Below, in pieces: positions 8,147 through 16,362 of a DNA stretch of 64,000 nucleotides. Each line of letters begins with the position of its first letter. Positions within the stretch are counted from its first letter, which is position 1. Below the pieces are notes generated by a model. It did no database searches and was not told the DNA's origin. It worked only from the letters and a program-made list of their open reading frames with translations. The position numbers were made by a program, and so were the translations under genes. The DNA is from J054 sp965221985 (GTDB taxonomy: Bacteria > Pseudomonadota > Gammaproteobacteria > Steroidobacterales > GCA-2729495): NCBI GenBank assembly GCA_965221985.1, contig OZ244928.1, positions 1,488,001-1,552,000 of the forward strand. Direction: 5' to 3'.

Positions 8147-8686
8147 ATGGCTATACGACGAGTACTGCGCATGGGGCATCCGCTGCTGCGTGCAGGCGCG
8201 CGGGCCCTTGATGCCGAAGAAATCGCTAGCGCCAAGACCAAGAACCTTCTCGGCGACATGGTTGATACGCTGCATGACTATGGGGGTATTGGTTTGGCCG
8301 CGCCGCAGATCGGTGAATCGCTGCGTTTGGCGATTATCGAAATACCCGGCGGACCCAGCCGTTACGGCGAATTGGAGCCCCTGCCATTGACGGTATTCAT
8401 CAATCCGGTTGTGGAGATTCTCGATGCTGAGAAATCGGGTTACTGGGAAGGCTGTTTGTCGGTGCCGGGTTTGCGCGGATTTGTTGAACGTCCGCGGCAT
8501 GTAAGGGTTGCGTATCTTTCCGATCAGGGAGAGCCGCGAAAGATTGAGTTGGATGGTTTTCTCGCCACTGTCTTCCAGCACGAGTTTGATCATTTGGACG
8601 GCAAGCTATTTGTCGACCGCCTAGCTGATCCCAAGTTGTTAGCCTACGAGAAAGAATACGAACGCTATCATCTGCCAATTGAATAG
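8147..8686 (+). CDS. def: Peptide deformylase
   Basis: A 179-residue enzyme that removes the N-formyl group from nascent proteins, using a bound Fe2+ or Zn2+. All three family motifs are intact: GIGLAAPQIG (47-56), EGCLS with the metal-ligand Cys (101-105) and HEFDH with two His ligands and the catalytic Glu (145-149). Length is normal for type I deformylases. The gene is not next to fmt, so it may be a second or orphan copy. It leads a run of plus-strand genes and is preceded by decayed transposon DNA. Confidence 0.95.
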   Translation: MAIRRVLRMGHPLLRAGARALDAEEIASAKTKNLLGDMVDTLHDYGGIGLAAPQIGESLRLAIIEIPGGPSRYGELEPLPLTVFINPVVEILDAEKSGYWEGCLSVPGLRGFVERPRHVRVAYLSDQGEPRKIELDGFLATVFQHEFDHLDGKLFVDRLADPKLLAYEKEYERYHLPIE

Positions 8687-8715
8687 AACGAAGAAATACT
8701 TAAGAGGAGAATGCA

Positions 8716-9270
8716 ATGAGTCTCGCCCATCCCTGGTTGGAACAAGAGCCTTGGCCTACGAAAGCCATGCCAATGGATCTACTAGAGAAACGAATACAGC
8801 GTGTCATTACCATGACCAACTTGGGATATTTGGGCACGACCATGAAAAACGGTCAGCCCAGCGTGAGTCCCTTGGAGTTTTACAATGATGGGTTCTCCTT
8901 CTACTACTTTCCACAGCCCAATAGTCCGAAGGTCAAGGCCATGCAGCGCGATCCGCGCGTGGCTCTGGCCATCGCAAATCCCATGGCCGGCTGGGCTTGC
9001 ATAATGGGTTGCCAAGTTTTTGGTACGGCGACACTACTCGATGTGGATTCTCCCGAATGGCAGCGCGGCATGCAGATTTTCAAGTGGCCAGCATCTTCCT
9101 TCGAGCTTGGCCGATCGCTAAGCGAAGCCCCACGTGGGCAATTGGCGCGTTTGGATGCAGAGCGAATTGTCTATACCGAGCACATGCTACGGACCGAGGG
9201 CTATGCGCCACGTCAGATTTGGCGAAAAGGCGCGGAAGAAACCCAGGTTGTACCAGGGCGTAACGTTTAG
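8716..9270 (+). CDS. Pyridoxamine 5'-phosphate oxidase-like FMN-binding protein
   Basis: A 184-residue split-barrel protein with AGGAG 8 nt before the ATG. 'YLGTTMKNGQPSVSPLEFY' (about residues 35-53) and the segment 'SPKVKAMQRDPRVALAI' are typical of PNPOx-like/F420- or FMN-binding oxidoreductases. True PdxH enzymes have different substrate residues, and the name should stay at family level. The gene is followed after 60 bp by a LEH-like protein and then an SDR, which may form a small oxidative gene set. Confidence 0.75.
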   Translation: MSLAHPWLEQEPWPTKAMPMDLLEKRIQRVITMTNLGYLGTTMKNGQPSVSPLEFYNDGFSFYYFPQPNSPKVKAMQRDPRVALAIANPMAGWACIMGCQVFGTATLLDVDSPEWQRGMQIFKWPASSFELGRSLSEAPRGQLARLDAERIVYTEHMLRTEGYAPRQIWRKGAEETQVVPGRNV

Positions 9271-9329
9271 CGCGAGAGTGTGTTGACGAGTGCCGGATAT
9301 AGAGAGAACTAGCCAGCGAGTAGTGTGTA

Positions 9330-9866
9330 ATGACTGAACAACTTTTGAATCGACGAGAACTAATTTGGACCACAGGCTTGTTAAGCGCCGTGGGTATGGC
9401 CCAAGCGCAAGCGGGGGCACATACAGGAGCGCAGCAAGAATTGCTCAGCCCCGATCAACAGCTGGAACTGGAGCGATCTAATGAGGCTTTGGTTAACGAG
9501 TTTATCGCCGCCTATTCGACTAAAGATATCGATATCGTATCGAGCTACCTGGCTGATGATATTGTTTATCAGATTTCTGAAGGGCAGGAAGACATCCGGG
9601 GTATCGAAGCTTACAAACTGCGCAATGCACCGATGTTTGCCGGCCTGGAAAAAATCGATTGGAAAATTCTGCGATCTTTTGCCATCGGCCAGATTGTCAT
9701 CAATGATCGAATTGATGAGTTTTATCCTTACCCCGACAGTCGGGTACCGCGCATGCGCTTTCGCGTATCGGGCTATTTTCTAGTATTGGATAATAAGATT
9801 AGGGTTTGGCGGGATTTTGGCTATCCCGGTGCGGAGCAATTGATTCAGCCGGCGCCGAAATCTTAG
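9330..9866 (+). CDS. Limonene-1,2-epoxide hydrolase-like protein
   Basis: A 178-residue SnoaL/LEH-fold protein. The mature domain starts around residue 50 (NEALVNEFIAAYSTKDIDIV). The LEH catalytic set seems conserved: Arg and Asp in NDRIDEF (R127, D129) and Asp in VWRDF (D162), the positions that activate water for epoxide opening. The N-terminus (NRRELIWTTGLLSAVGMAQA) is Tat-like or Sec-like, with twin Arg, so the protein may be exported, which is unusual for LEH. It could instead be an enzyme for another epoxide or a non-catalytic SnoaL protein. It lies upstream of an SDR, consistent with cyclic terpenoid or steroid oxidation. Confidence 0.7.
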   Translation: MTEQLLNRRELIWTTGLLSAVGMAQAQAGAHTGAQQELLSPDQQLELERSNEALVNEFIAAYSTKDIDIVSSYLADDIVYQISEGQEDIRGIEAYKLRNAPMFAGLEKIDWKILRSFAIGQIVINDRIDEFYPYPDSRVPRMRFRVSGYFLVLDNKIRVWRDFGYPGAEQLIQPAPKS

Positions 9867-9919
9867 CGATATCTGGGCCTTATTGCGGATCACGGTGTGG
9901 GAAAACGGGGTGACAGGCG

Positions 9920-10726
9920 TTGCAGCTAAGAGGAAAAACAGTTTGGATTACAGGTGCTTCGTCCGGCGTGGGCGAGGGCATGGCGACGGTATTTGCCCGG
10001 GAAGGCGCTGACCTGATTATTTCGGGCCGCCGCGAACATGAATTGCACAGGGTAAAACAGTCTTGCAGGGGAAACGGCAAAATAACCATTCTGCCCTTCG
10101 ATATTGTGAATGCAAGCGAGCGCGAGTCCGCGGTCCAGACGGTTCTGACGCGGAACAACCGCTTGGATGTTTTGATTAACAACGCGGGTATCGGCCAGCG
10201 TGGTTTGGCGTATGAAACCGAGCTTGAAGTTGAGCGAAGAATCATGGAAGTGGACTTCTTCGGTCCCGTTGCATTGACCAAACTTGTGTTGCCGAGAATG
10301 CTGGAACAGCAAAGTGGCCACTTGATCGTTACCTCATCGGTGGCGGGTAAGCACGCAGTCCCCATGCATTCGGCCTATTGTGCCGCGAAGCATGCCCTGC
10401 ACGGCTATTTCGATACCCTGCGCATCGAGCATTTAAAAGATCGTATAGACGTGACTTTGTTAGTAATCGCCGGCGTGAAGAGCAATGTGTTCGAGCATGC
10501 GCTAACCGCCGATGGATCTGAGTATGGTCAAAATGATTGGGGGTCGGATTCCGGCATGACTGCAGAGGACTGCGCGGAGCGGGTTCTTGAGGCTATTGCC
10601 AAGCGTGAGCACGAGGTGGTCATTAGTATTAAGGAAGCAGCGGAGGCGATGAAGCTCAAGGATAAAGATCCCGCTGCATTTACCCGGCGGATGGCGAAAA
10701 TGATGGAGTGGATGCAGAAGACGTAG
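9920..10726 (+). CDS. Short-chain dehydrogenase/reductase
   Basis: A 268-residue classical SDR starting with TTG at 9920 (no ATG lies before the Rossmann motif). The cofactor loop TGASSGVG is at 11-18, NNAG at 87-90, catalytic Ser near 139-140 and YCAAK (Tyr153, Lys157). The Arg pair after the second strand (SGRREHE) suggests NADP(H). The body resembles DltE/SDR family oxidoreductases; the substrate is unknown. It follows the LEH-like gene by 53 bp in the same direction. Confidence 0.85.
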   Translation: MQLRGKTVWITGASSGVGEGMATVFAREGADLIISGRREHELHRVKQSCRGNGKITILPFDIVNASERESAVQTVLTRNNRLDVLINNAGIGQRGLAYETELEVERRIMEVDFFGPVALTKLVLPRMLEQQSGHLIVTSSVAGKHAVPMHSAYCAAKHALHGYFDTLRIEHLKDRIDVTLLVIAGVKSNVFEHALTADGSEYGQNDWGSDSGMTAEDCAERVLEAIAKREHEVVISIKEAAEAMKLKDKDPAAFTRRMAKMMEWMQKT

Positions 10727-10976
10727 TTTTCAGGTGGTCTGTGCTACTCCGGTCCGGTCTTCTGGGAGATTCAGGGGGCCGCCGAGCTATCGTGTTTCTC
10801 CGGCGTGGACTCGAAACGAATTAGATAGCGGATTTAGGGCACCGCGACGAATCGGTTCGCGCACGATGGGTGTTTGTAAACTATGTAGAGAATGTTACAA
10901 AAGGGGCGTATTTTTTCGTCATTATCTGTCTGAGTTAAACTGACGGTCTTAGAGAGAAATTAATAGAGGTGAACCT

Positions 10977-11678
10977 ATGAGGATTTTTTCCCCAGCAGCC
11001 CTGGCAATGATCATCGCCCTATTGGGGCTCTCTGCCTCGTTGCGAGCGCAAGAATTGCCTGCCCCGGATTCCGCGGAGTTTTGCGTGACGGTGCAGCAGA
11101 TTCTTGCCAATACCGACATGCGCGGGAACAATACGGTGTTCACCGATATGCCCGAATACCGGCACTCGAAACCGTCGGTCGATCCCCTGAATATCTACCA
11201 GGTCGCGACCTATCGCCGGGTGATGCCCATCATGGTGTCCTGCAAAGTAAAGACAGCGGCGCATTTGCGTTCCGCCTATGGCGAAAATGCGGCGGGCGAG
11301 CAGCGTTGGTGCGCCGATGTAACGCGTCTGGTGAGGGCGCAAGCCGTTGCGGAATTGCGTGCGGATAACCCGGCAGCCGCCGATAAGGCCGCGAGTTTCG
11401 TCGTTGATGACATTGAGCCCTATACGACGGGTCGTAGCTATTTGGCCGATTTTCAGCCCAGTTATGTGGGCGATGATGGCGCCATACACTTTAGATCGCC
11501 CGGACTTTTCCAAGACTATGACAGCTGGATTACATTTTTGCTGCCGAAAAATTTTCAAGGGCAAAGCTACTGTCATTTTCCAACCGTTAACTACATGAAG
11601 GCATTAGCTACGGGGGAGATGGAACCGGGCACCACTGTCACGACAGCCGATGATGCACCCGTAACGCCTAGCAAGTAG
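10977..11678 (+). CDS. Exported Cys-containing protein of unknown function
   Basis: A 233-residue protein with a clear signal peptide (MRIFSPAALAMIIALLGLSA, cleavage after LRA) and a good RBS (AGAGGTGA). The mature chain has spaced Cys residues in the contexts FCVTVQQ, VSCKVK, RWCADV and YCHFPTVNYMKALATG. A similar pattern (LCITAQRM, VACKMV, RACRDI, HCKLITL) is seen in the 58051-59109 protein, so the two are probably distant paralogues with two disulfides. It probably shares a transcript with the alpha/beta hydrolase that starts 8 bp after it. No function is recognised. Confidence 0.7.
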   Translation: MRIFSPAALAMIIALLGLSASLRAQELPAPDSAEFCVTVQQILANTDMRGNNTVFTDMPEYRHSKPSVDPLNIYQVATYRRVMPIMVSCKVKTAAHLRSAYGENAAGEQRWCADVTRLVRAQAVAELRADNPAAADKAASFVVDDIEPYTTGRSYLADFQPSYVGDDGAIHFRSPGLFQDYDSWITFLLPKNFQGQSYCHFPTVNYMKALATGEMEPGTTVTTADDAPVTPSK

Positions 11679-11686
11679 CGCTTACG

Positions 11687-12781
11687 GTGTTTAAGAAAAT
11701 CCTGCTTGGCCTGCTCTTGCTGCTGGCGTTGCTTTTGCTGCTCGGTGTCTGGAAGTCTGGCGGACATGAGACACCGCTACGTGCCGGTGTTGGTGTGGCA
11801 GTTGCCAAGGCAAGTGATATGCCGGGCGTTAGCTGTGAGCGCCTGGTAATTCCCAGCAAATTGTCGCCCGATGCTTGGTTTGAATTCGATGTAGTAGGTG
11901 AGCTTTGTTCCAAGGGGCCCGCCACCGGAAAAATTCTTCAAGTCTTGGTGTCGGGCTTGGGATATGGCGCCAGCTATTGGGATTTTCCGTATCAGCCAGA
12001 CACTTATTCATATGTTCGAGCGGCGCTGAGGGCTGGTTATGCCACCTTCAATTTTTATCGCCTGGGCATGGGTGAAAGCGACCATCCGTTTGGACTGTTG
12101 TTAAACGTAGACAATCAAGCTCATGTCTTATCGCAGATCATTGCGTTTTTGAAGGCAAGTCAAGACTTTTCTGGCGTTGTCACCGTCGGGCACTCATTTG
12201 GTTCCGTGACTTCCATTGCCCACGGTTTGCAGCATCCGGAACAAATCTCCGGCATCATCTTGACGGGTTTCGCTCACAACACCAATCCTGATTTTGTCAT
12301 GGCCATGCGCACGGGCGTGGATCTGGCAGCGCTTAAAGGTCCGTTCGTTGGCAAGATTGTTGATCCAAGCTACCTCGTGTCAAAACCGAACACGCGGGGT
12401 GACACTTTTTACACCCAGGCAAATGCGGAGCCTGAGGTGATTAAGGTCGACGAACTCAATCGCCAGACCACGGCCGTGGGCGAGGCCATGTCATCCAGCA
12501 AGTATTTCGGCCCGCAATCGCGCGACTTATCTGTGCCGGTTTTCTCCTTGCTGGGGGAAGATGATTTTGTGGTCTGTGGCGGCGACCTTGATTGCCGGGA
12601 TCATGACCAGACCATTGCCCATGAGCAAGGCTTCTTTCCTGGCGGCGATTTATTTGAAATGATCGTATTGGACGACACCAATCACAATAGTGCCCTGCAT
12701 TTGAACGCGCCCGAAAATTTCGCGCTCATGCTGGACTGGGTTGCGCGGCGGGTAGGGCCGGGGTCAACTGCCTCGCCATAG
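11687..12781 (+). CDS. Membrane-anchored or exported alpha/beta hydrolase
   Basis: A 364-residue protein starting with GTG 8 bp after the previous gene. The N-terminus is a Leu-rich hydrophobic helix (about residues 5-21), a signal anchor or signal peptide. The nucleophile elbow is GHSFGS (Ser170), a candidate acid lies in GEDDF (about 286) and the catalytic His in DTNHNSALH (about 330). 'VSGLGYGASYWDFPYQPDTY' looks like the oxyanion and lid segment of serine esterases. It probably cleaves an ester or lactone in the periplasm and is likely co-expressed with the Cys-containing exported protein. The substrate is unknown. Confidence 0.8.
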   Translation: MFKKILLGLLLLLALLLLLGVWKSGGHETPLRAGVGVAVAKASDMPGVSCERLVIPSKLSPDAWFEFDVVGELCSKGPATGKILQVLVSGLGYGASYWDFPYQPDTYSYVRAALRAGYATFNFYRLGMGESDHPFGLLLNVDNQAHVLSQIIAFLKASQDFSGVVTVGHSFGSVTSIAHGLQHPEQISGIILTGFAHNTNPDFVMAMRTGVDLAALKGPFVGKIVDPSYLVSKPNTRGDTFYTQANAEPEVIKVDELNRQTTAVGEAMSSSKYFGPQSRDLSVPVFSLLGEDDFVVCGGDLDCRDHDQTIAHEQGFFPGGDLFEMIVLDDTNHNSALHLNAPENFALMLDWVARRVGPGSTASP

Positions 12782-12936
12782 TATCTCCAATTGCGTTTTT
12801 TGTTTTTGCTTAAGCGGCCTGTGCCTTACAAGGACGTGTAGACCCGCAACAGAAGCGCTAGCGCTACGGTCCGGCCAATGCACATATTCTTCCCTAGGTT
12901 TCGCATACTACGAAGGGTATGAGCTAGGCATGCGCT

Positions 12937-14160
12937 CTAGTCATTCCAGCCATTGGATTCACGCACGTAAGTCGCCAGCAAATGGATTTCCTCTTGGCTG
13001 AGCAGGTCACCGAAGGCTGGCATGCTCATGATATTGTTACCACCGGTGCGGATAGTATTCTCCACGGAGACGAAATCCTTGCCATACAGGCCCCGAAAAT
13101 TTTCCTTGCCTTGATGACAGGCTAGGCAATTTTCCGCGAATAGTTTTCCGCCGGGACTCTCATCGCGCGATGTCGCAATGTTTGCCGATGCCTCTTGGTC
13201 AATGGGTTTTTCTGACGCAGCTTGCAGATCGCGAGCGACGCGAAAGCCCATATTCGTCGCGCGTCCTGAGCGTGGCCGGCCCACGCGAACCGTGGTGCTG
13301 GATCGCTCCACTCGATTCAAGAACGAACCACTGCGAATCAAGCCAAATTGGCAGCCCTCGGCATCCAGCCAGGCGCTGCCGTCCACTGGAGCTCCCACAT
13401 AATCTTTGTGACTACAGTCGGCGACCCATTCCCAGGCGTTGCCTTGCATGTCATACAGGCCGAAGTCGTTGGGGCGAAATTGTCCGACCGGTGCGGCGTG
13501 GGGATACTCGTCATCACAGGGAAAACCGTCCGCCACGTCCGAATTCGCTTGGCGTTTGCTGATGGCCTTGGCGCCGGGGCTACGCACGTTCGCGTATTTG
13601 CAAGCATCCGCTGCGTCTTGGCCCCAATGATAGGGCGTAGTCGAGCCAGCGCGCGCGGCGTATTCCCATTCTGCTTCGCTGAGGAGACGATAGTTTTCGC
13701 CCGTTTGTTCGCTAAGCCATTCCGCATAGGCTGCGGCATCAAACCAGGACACACAAACTACCGGGTGATTTCGTGATTGCTGAGTTTCAATCTTGTTCCA
13801 ATCGAAATCCTTGCTGGCCACGAACTTGTTCGCTTGGGTAAAGCCCATGCAGCCGTCAGCTTTCTCACGTCCCGTGGCGTTCACGAAGGCTGCATATTCC
13901 TCGACGGTCACTTCATATTTACCGATGTCAAAGCCCGCTTGCAGTACCACCTGATGTTGCGGGCCGTCATTAGTGGCGGGCTTGCCGGTACGGGGATCAA
14001 TCAGGCGATCTTCGGGTGCGGTGCCCATGAGAAATTCGCCGGCCGGCAGACTCAGCATCTCCGGGCAAAAACTGCAGTCGTCTTGGATGTCTTCTTCCGA
14101 TATGGCCAAGACCGGACTGAGGGATAAGATGGCTATGAAAGCCAGACCTTTGCTTACCAC
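12937..14160 (-). CDS. SUMF1/FGE-fold protein fused to cytochrome c
   Basis: A 407-residue exported protein (signal peptide 1-19). Residues about 35-315 are an FGE-sulfatase (SUMF1) domain: LPAGEFLMGT, GKYEVTVEEYAAFV, NHPVVCVSWFDAAAYAEWLS, RLLSEAEWEYAARAG, MQGNAWEWVADC and GFRVARDL. The C-terminal ~80 residues are a class I cytochrome c with the haem site CLACH (345-349) and a Met ligand in MSMPAF (about 380). The two Cys that bind copper in genuine formylglycine-generating enzymes are not found after the R-SGS segment, so sulfatase maturation is unlikely. A periplasmic electron-transfer or redox-sensing role is inferred. It overlaps the membrane protein gene by 7 bp. Confidence 0.85.
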   Translation of the reverse strand: MVSKGLAFIAILSLSPVLAISEEDIQDDCSFCPEMLSLPAGEFLMGTAPEDRLIDPRTGKPATNDGPQHQVVLQAGFDIGKYEVTVEEYAAFVNATGREKADGCMGFTQANKFVASKDFDWNKIETQQSRNHPVVCVSWFDAAAYAEWLSEQTGENYRLLSEAEWEYAARAGSTTPYHWGQDAADACKYANVRSPGAKAISKRQANSDVADGFPCDDEYPHAAPVGQFRPNDFGLYDMQGNAWEWVADCSHKDYVGAPVDGSAWLDAEGCQFGLIRSGSFLNRVERSSTTVRVGRPRSGRATNMGFRVARDLQAASEKPIDQEASANIATSRDESPGGKLFAENCLACHQGKENFRGLYGKDFVSVENTIRTGGNNIMSMPAFGDLLSQEEIHLLATYVRESNGWND

Positions 14161-14609
14161 GATGCTTCGTCCTCACTGATTTCGCGAATGGTGGGTATAA
14201 ATTGGCCGGAGCGCACCCGATGAATTTGCCAGCCTAACATCAGGGCACAAGCCGCGATCCCGGCCCAGAAAAAATAGGCGTTATAAGCGGGCAGGGGTCC
14301 GCCCGCCTGAGTGAACTTCAGCGCCCAAGTCGCCAGGACGATCCAAATCCCCTGTGGAAACAGCGAGCAGAAACCCGCGGCGATGGCTAGACCGCAAGAA
14401 GCCAAGATTCCTGCGGGCACTAGTAGCCAAACCCAAGAGGCATTACTGTGATCGGGCGTTGTGTTGGGGTCTAGCGAGAACATAGGCGCCATGATTGACA
14501 GTAGTAGAACCAACACAGCCGGTATCGCCGGTTGCGGCCGGCAGTTCGCGGTAATGGTTTCTAGCCAGCCTTGTGGCGGACGGCCGCTTTGTGCCTCGCT
14601 GTCATTCAT
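14154..14609 (-). CDS. Small integral membrane protein of unknown function
   Basis: A 151-residue protein with three or four hydrophobic helices (about 28-44, 62-84, 88-102, 111-128) and polar ends. It overlaps greB upstream by 8 bp and the SUMF1-cytochrome gene downstream by 7 bp, so the three minus-strand genes are very likely one transcript. It may be the membrane partner of the cytochrome fusion. I do not recognise the family. Confidence 0.65.
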   Translation of the reverse strand: MNDSEAQSGRPPQGWLETITANCRPQPAIPAVLVLLLSIMAPMFSLDPNTTPDHSNASWVWLLVPAGILASCGLAIAAGFCSLFPQGIWIVLATWALKFTQAGGPLPAYNAYFFWAGIAACALMLGWQIHRVRSGQFIPTIREISEDEASW

Positions 14610-15093
14610 AGCGTATATCCATGACCAAGTAGTGTTGTCGCTGGTCGCCGATCACTAACTCGACTTCATCGTCCCGGGCTTTTTTCAGCAGCGCCTTAGC
14701 CAAGGGAGAGTCCATACTTATGACCTGCTTGCCCGGATCAGCTTCGTCAGCGCCAACGATTCGGTATTCCACCTGTTTGCCGTCGTCTGCTTCTAGCTTG
14801 ACCCAGGCGCCGAAGAAAACTCGGTCATTTCGAGGTGCTTCGCGGACCACCGTGAGATCGGGCAGGCGTTTTTGCAAGTAGCGAATCCGACGGTCGATGC
14901 CGCCCAATTCTTTCTTGCGATAGATATACTCCGCATTTTCCGAGCGGTCGCCCTCGGCTGCTGCCGCGGCCAAGGCGCGGACCACTTCGGCGCGGCGCTG
15001 CCAGATCTCCTTGAGTTCTGTTTGCAGCGCGGCGTAGCCCGCCGGAGTAATGTATGGCGAGGCTTTCGGGGAAGGTGGTCTCCAGCGGCCCAT
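14602..15093 (-). CDS. greB: Transcription elongation factor GreB
   Basis: A 163-residue protein that rescues backtracked RNA polymerase by stimulating transcript cleavage. The N-terminal coiled coil (about 15-85) carries EGDRSENAEYIYRKKELGGI, which holds the acidic tip residues, and the C-terminal FKBP-like domain has DDGKQVEYRIVGADEADP and SPLAKALLKK. The PYITPAGYAAL start and KRLPDL segment favour GreB over GreA. Start candidates are Met1 or a codon near PYITPAG; the chosen Met gives about 12 extra residues. It heads a three-gene minus-strand operon and is divergent from the GST gene. Confidence 0.9.
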   Translation of the reverse strand: MGRWRPPSPKASPYITPAGYAALQTELKEIWQRRAEVVRALAAAAAEGDRSENAEYIYRKKELGGIDRRIRYLQKRLPDLTVVREAPRNDRVFFGAWVKLEADDGKQVEYRIVGADEADPGKQVISMDSPLAKALLKKARDDEVELVIGDQRQHYLVMDIRYE

Positions 15094-15131
15094 GGCCTAA
15101 TAATAGACGGATAAGAACCAGGAGAATCAAG

Positions 15132-15716
15132 GTGCGACTCTACTCATTCACCATCACGCCGAACAATCGCAAGGTTGAAGCCTTCGTGAAGAATTTCGAC
15201 CTGGACGTCGACGTCCATCACGTGAGCTTTAAAGACCGGGAAACTCAGAGTCCCGCGTATCTTGCCATCAATCCCATGGGTAAAGTGCCGGCGCTGGTGG
15301 ACGGCGATCTAAAACTGTGGGAATCCAATGCAATATTGACCTACTTGGCCACAATGTTTCCTGAGACCAAAGCCTTGCCAACGGATCCCCAGGGGCGCGC
15401 CGATGTTGATCGTTGGTTGCACTGGCAAAGCTGTCATCTGATGCCCGCCATGGGGGCATTGAAGACGTCTGAAGAAAAAGACGTTGACGCGGTCACGCCC
15501 TTGCTGAAAATTCTTGAGCAGCAACTCGCGGGTAAAGATTATTTGCTCGGGGATATGACGGTTTGCGACTTTGCAATTTCAGCCTATTTGATTACCAAGA
15601 TGGGCTACCAGTTGGACTATTCAGAATGTCCCAAGGTATTGGCTTGGCGAACGCGCATGGAAAATTTGCCAGGATTTCAAGCAACCGAAATGCGCAAGAC
15701 ACCCTTAGCTTCCTAG
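15132..15716 (+). CDS. Glutathione S-transferase family protein
   Basis: The GTG at 15132 is chosen because AGGAG lies 7 nt upstream and the encoded start RLYSFTITPNNRKVEAFVKN is the normal GST beginning; an upstream in-frame ATG would overlap greB. The thioredoxin-like domain contains NPMGKVPALVDGD and LWESNAIL (the glutathione-binding cis-Pro and ES motif), and the helical C-terminal domain contains YLLGDMTVCDFAISAYL. The 194-residue length is a little short but complete. It probably conjugates or reduces a small electrophile with glutathione. Confidence 0.85.
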   Translation: MRLYSFTITPNNRKVEAFVKNFDLDVDVHHVSFKDRETQSPAYLAINPMGKVPALVDGDLKLWESNAILTYLATMFPETKALPTDPQGRADVDRWLHWQSCHLMPAMGALKTSEEKDVDAVTPLLKILEQQLAGKDYLLGDMTVCDFAISAYLITKMGYQLDYSECPKVLAWRTRMENLPGFQATEMRKTPLAS

Positions 15717-15718
15717 TC

Positions 15719-15991
15719 ATGGCAACGCTTGAGCAACTCCAAGAAAAGAAGCGCGAGCTGGAAGAGAAACTCTGTGCTGGTGACTTATCCGTGGAGCCGG
15801 CGCTGGATCGGATCGACCGGGCAATTTCAGCGCGGCGCTTGAAGATACAGCACAGTCGCGAGCGACTCGTGGCGGTAAAAAAAGCCGTGGCGGCCGGCAT
15901 GGACAAGGATGAGGCGCGGCGGCCGCGTCGTCGGGCCGATGCCAAAAAGCTCGAAGAAAAATTGGCCAAACGTCCTATTAATAAATTCTAG
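15719..15991 (+). CDS. Small charged coiled-coil protein
   Basis: Starts with ATG 2 bp after the GST stop and encodes 90 residues. The N-terminal half is a predicted coiled coil (LEQLQEKKRELEEKL, ALDRIDRAISARRLKIQH); the C-terminal half is Lys/Arg-rich (DEARRPRRRADAKKLEEKL). No domain is recognised. The tight spacing with the GST upstream (2 bp) and the Cys-rich small protein downstream (2 bp) indicates a shared transcript and supports a real gene. Confidence 0.55.
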   Translation: MATLEQLQEKKRELEEKLCAGDLSVEPALDRIDRAISARRLKIQHSRERLVAVKKAVAAGMDKDEARRPRRRADAKKLEEKLAKRPINKF

Positions 15992-15993
15992 CA

Positions 15994-16362
15994 ATGAGCG
16001 CGGAGACCATTGCACCGGCCATAAACCGGCGGGTTTTCACCTGCCCGCATTGCCGAGAAACCATCGAACAAGTTTGGTTCAATTTGTACGCCGACCGTGT
16101 AAACAATGAGCAAGGTCTGCCCCTGAGGCTTACGGCAGCGGACTTGCAGCGACTGCGCGATAACCCAACATTCAGCGAGGCCAAGCGTGAGCAAGTGGTG
16201 AATTATTGGGAACGCGTGACTGCCGGTGAGGTTTTCTTGGATCGCTGGGCGCCCGCGTATTCTGAAATCTTTGTCGCCAATCTGGCTTTGAGTGCTTGCA
16301 CAGCATGCCAGCAATCGGCCGTTTGGATTCGCGATCAAATGGTGCACCCGGACCAGACGTGA
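15994..16362 (+). CDS. Small CxxC zinc-ribbon-like protein
   Basis: A 122-residue protein with two Cys pairs: CPHC near residue 17 and CTAC near the end (SACTACQQSAVWIRDQMVHP). These could bind one zinc ion as a split ribbon. Similar small proteins that begin 'FTCPHCRETIEQVWFNLY' are annotated only as hypothetical. It is embedded in a tight plus-strand series, and its stop overlaps the GTG start of the AMP ligase (GTGA). Confidence 0.6.
   Translation: MSAETIAPAINRRVFTCPHCRETIEQVWFNLYADRVNNEQGLPLRLTAADLQRLRDNPTFSEAKREQVVNYWERVTAGEVFLDRWAPAYSEIFVANLALSACTACQQSAVWIRDQMVHPDQT

Noticed and set aside
10734..10943. 69-codon frame after the SDR
   Set aside because: Arg/Ser-rich, no RBS, ends in the promoter region of the next gene.
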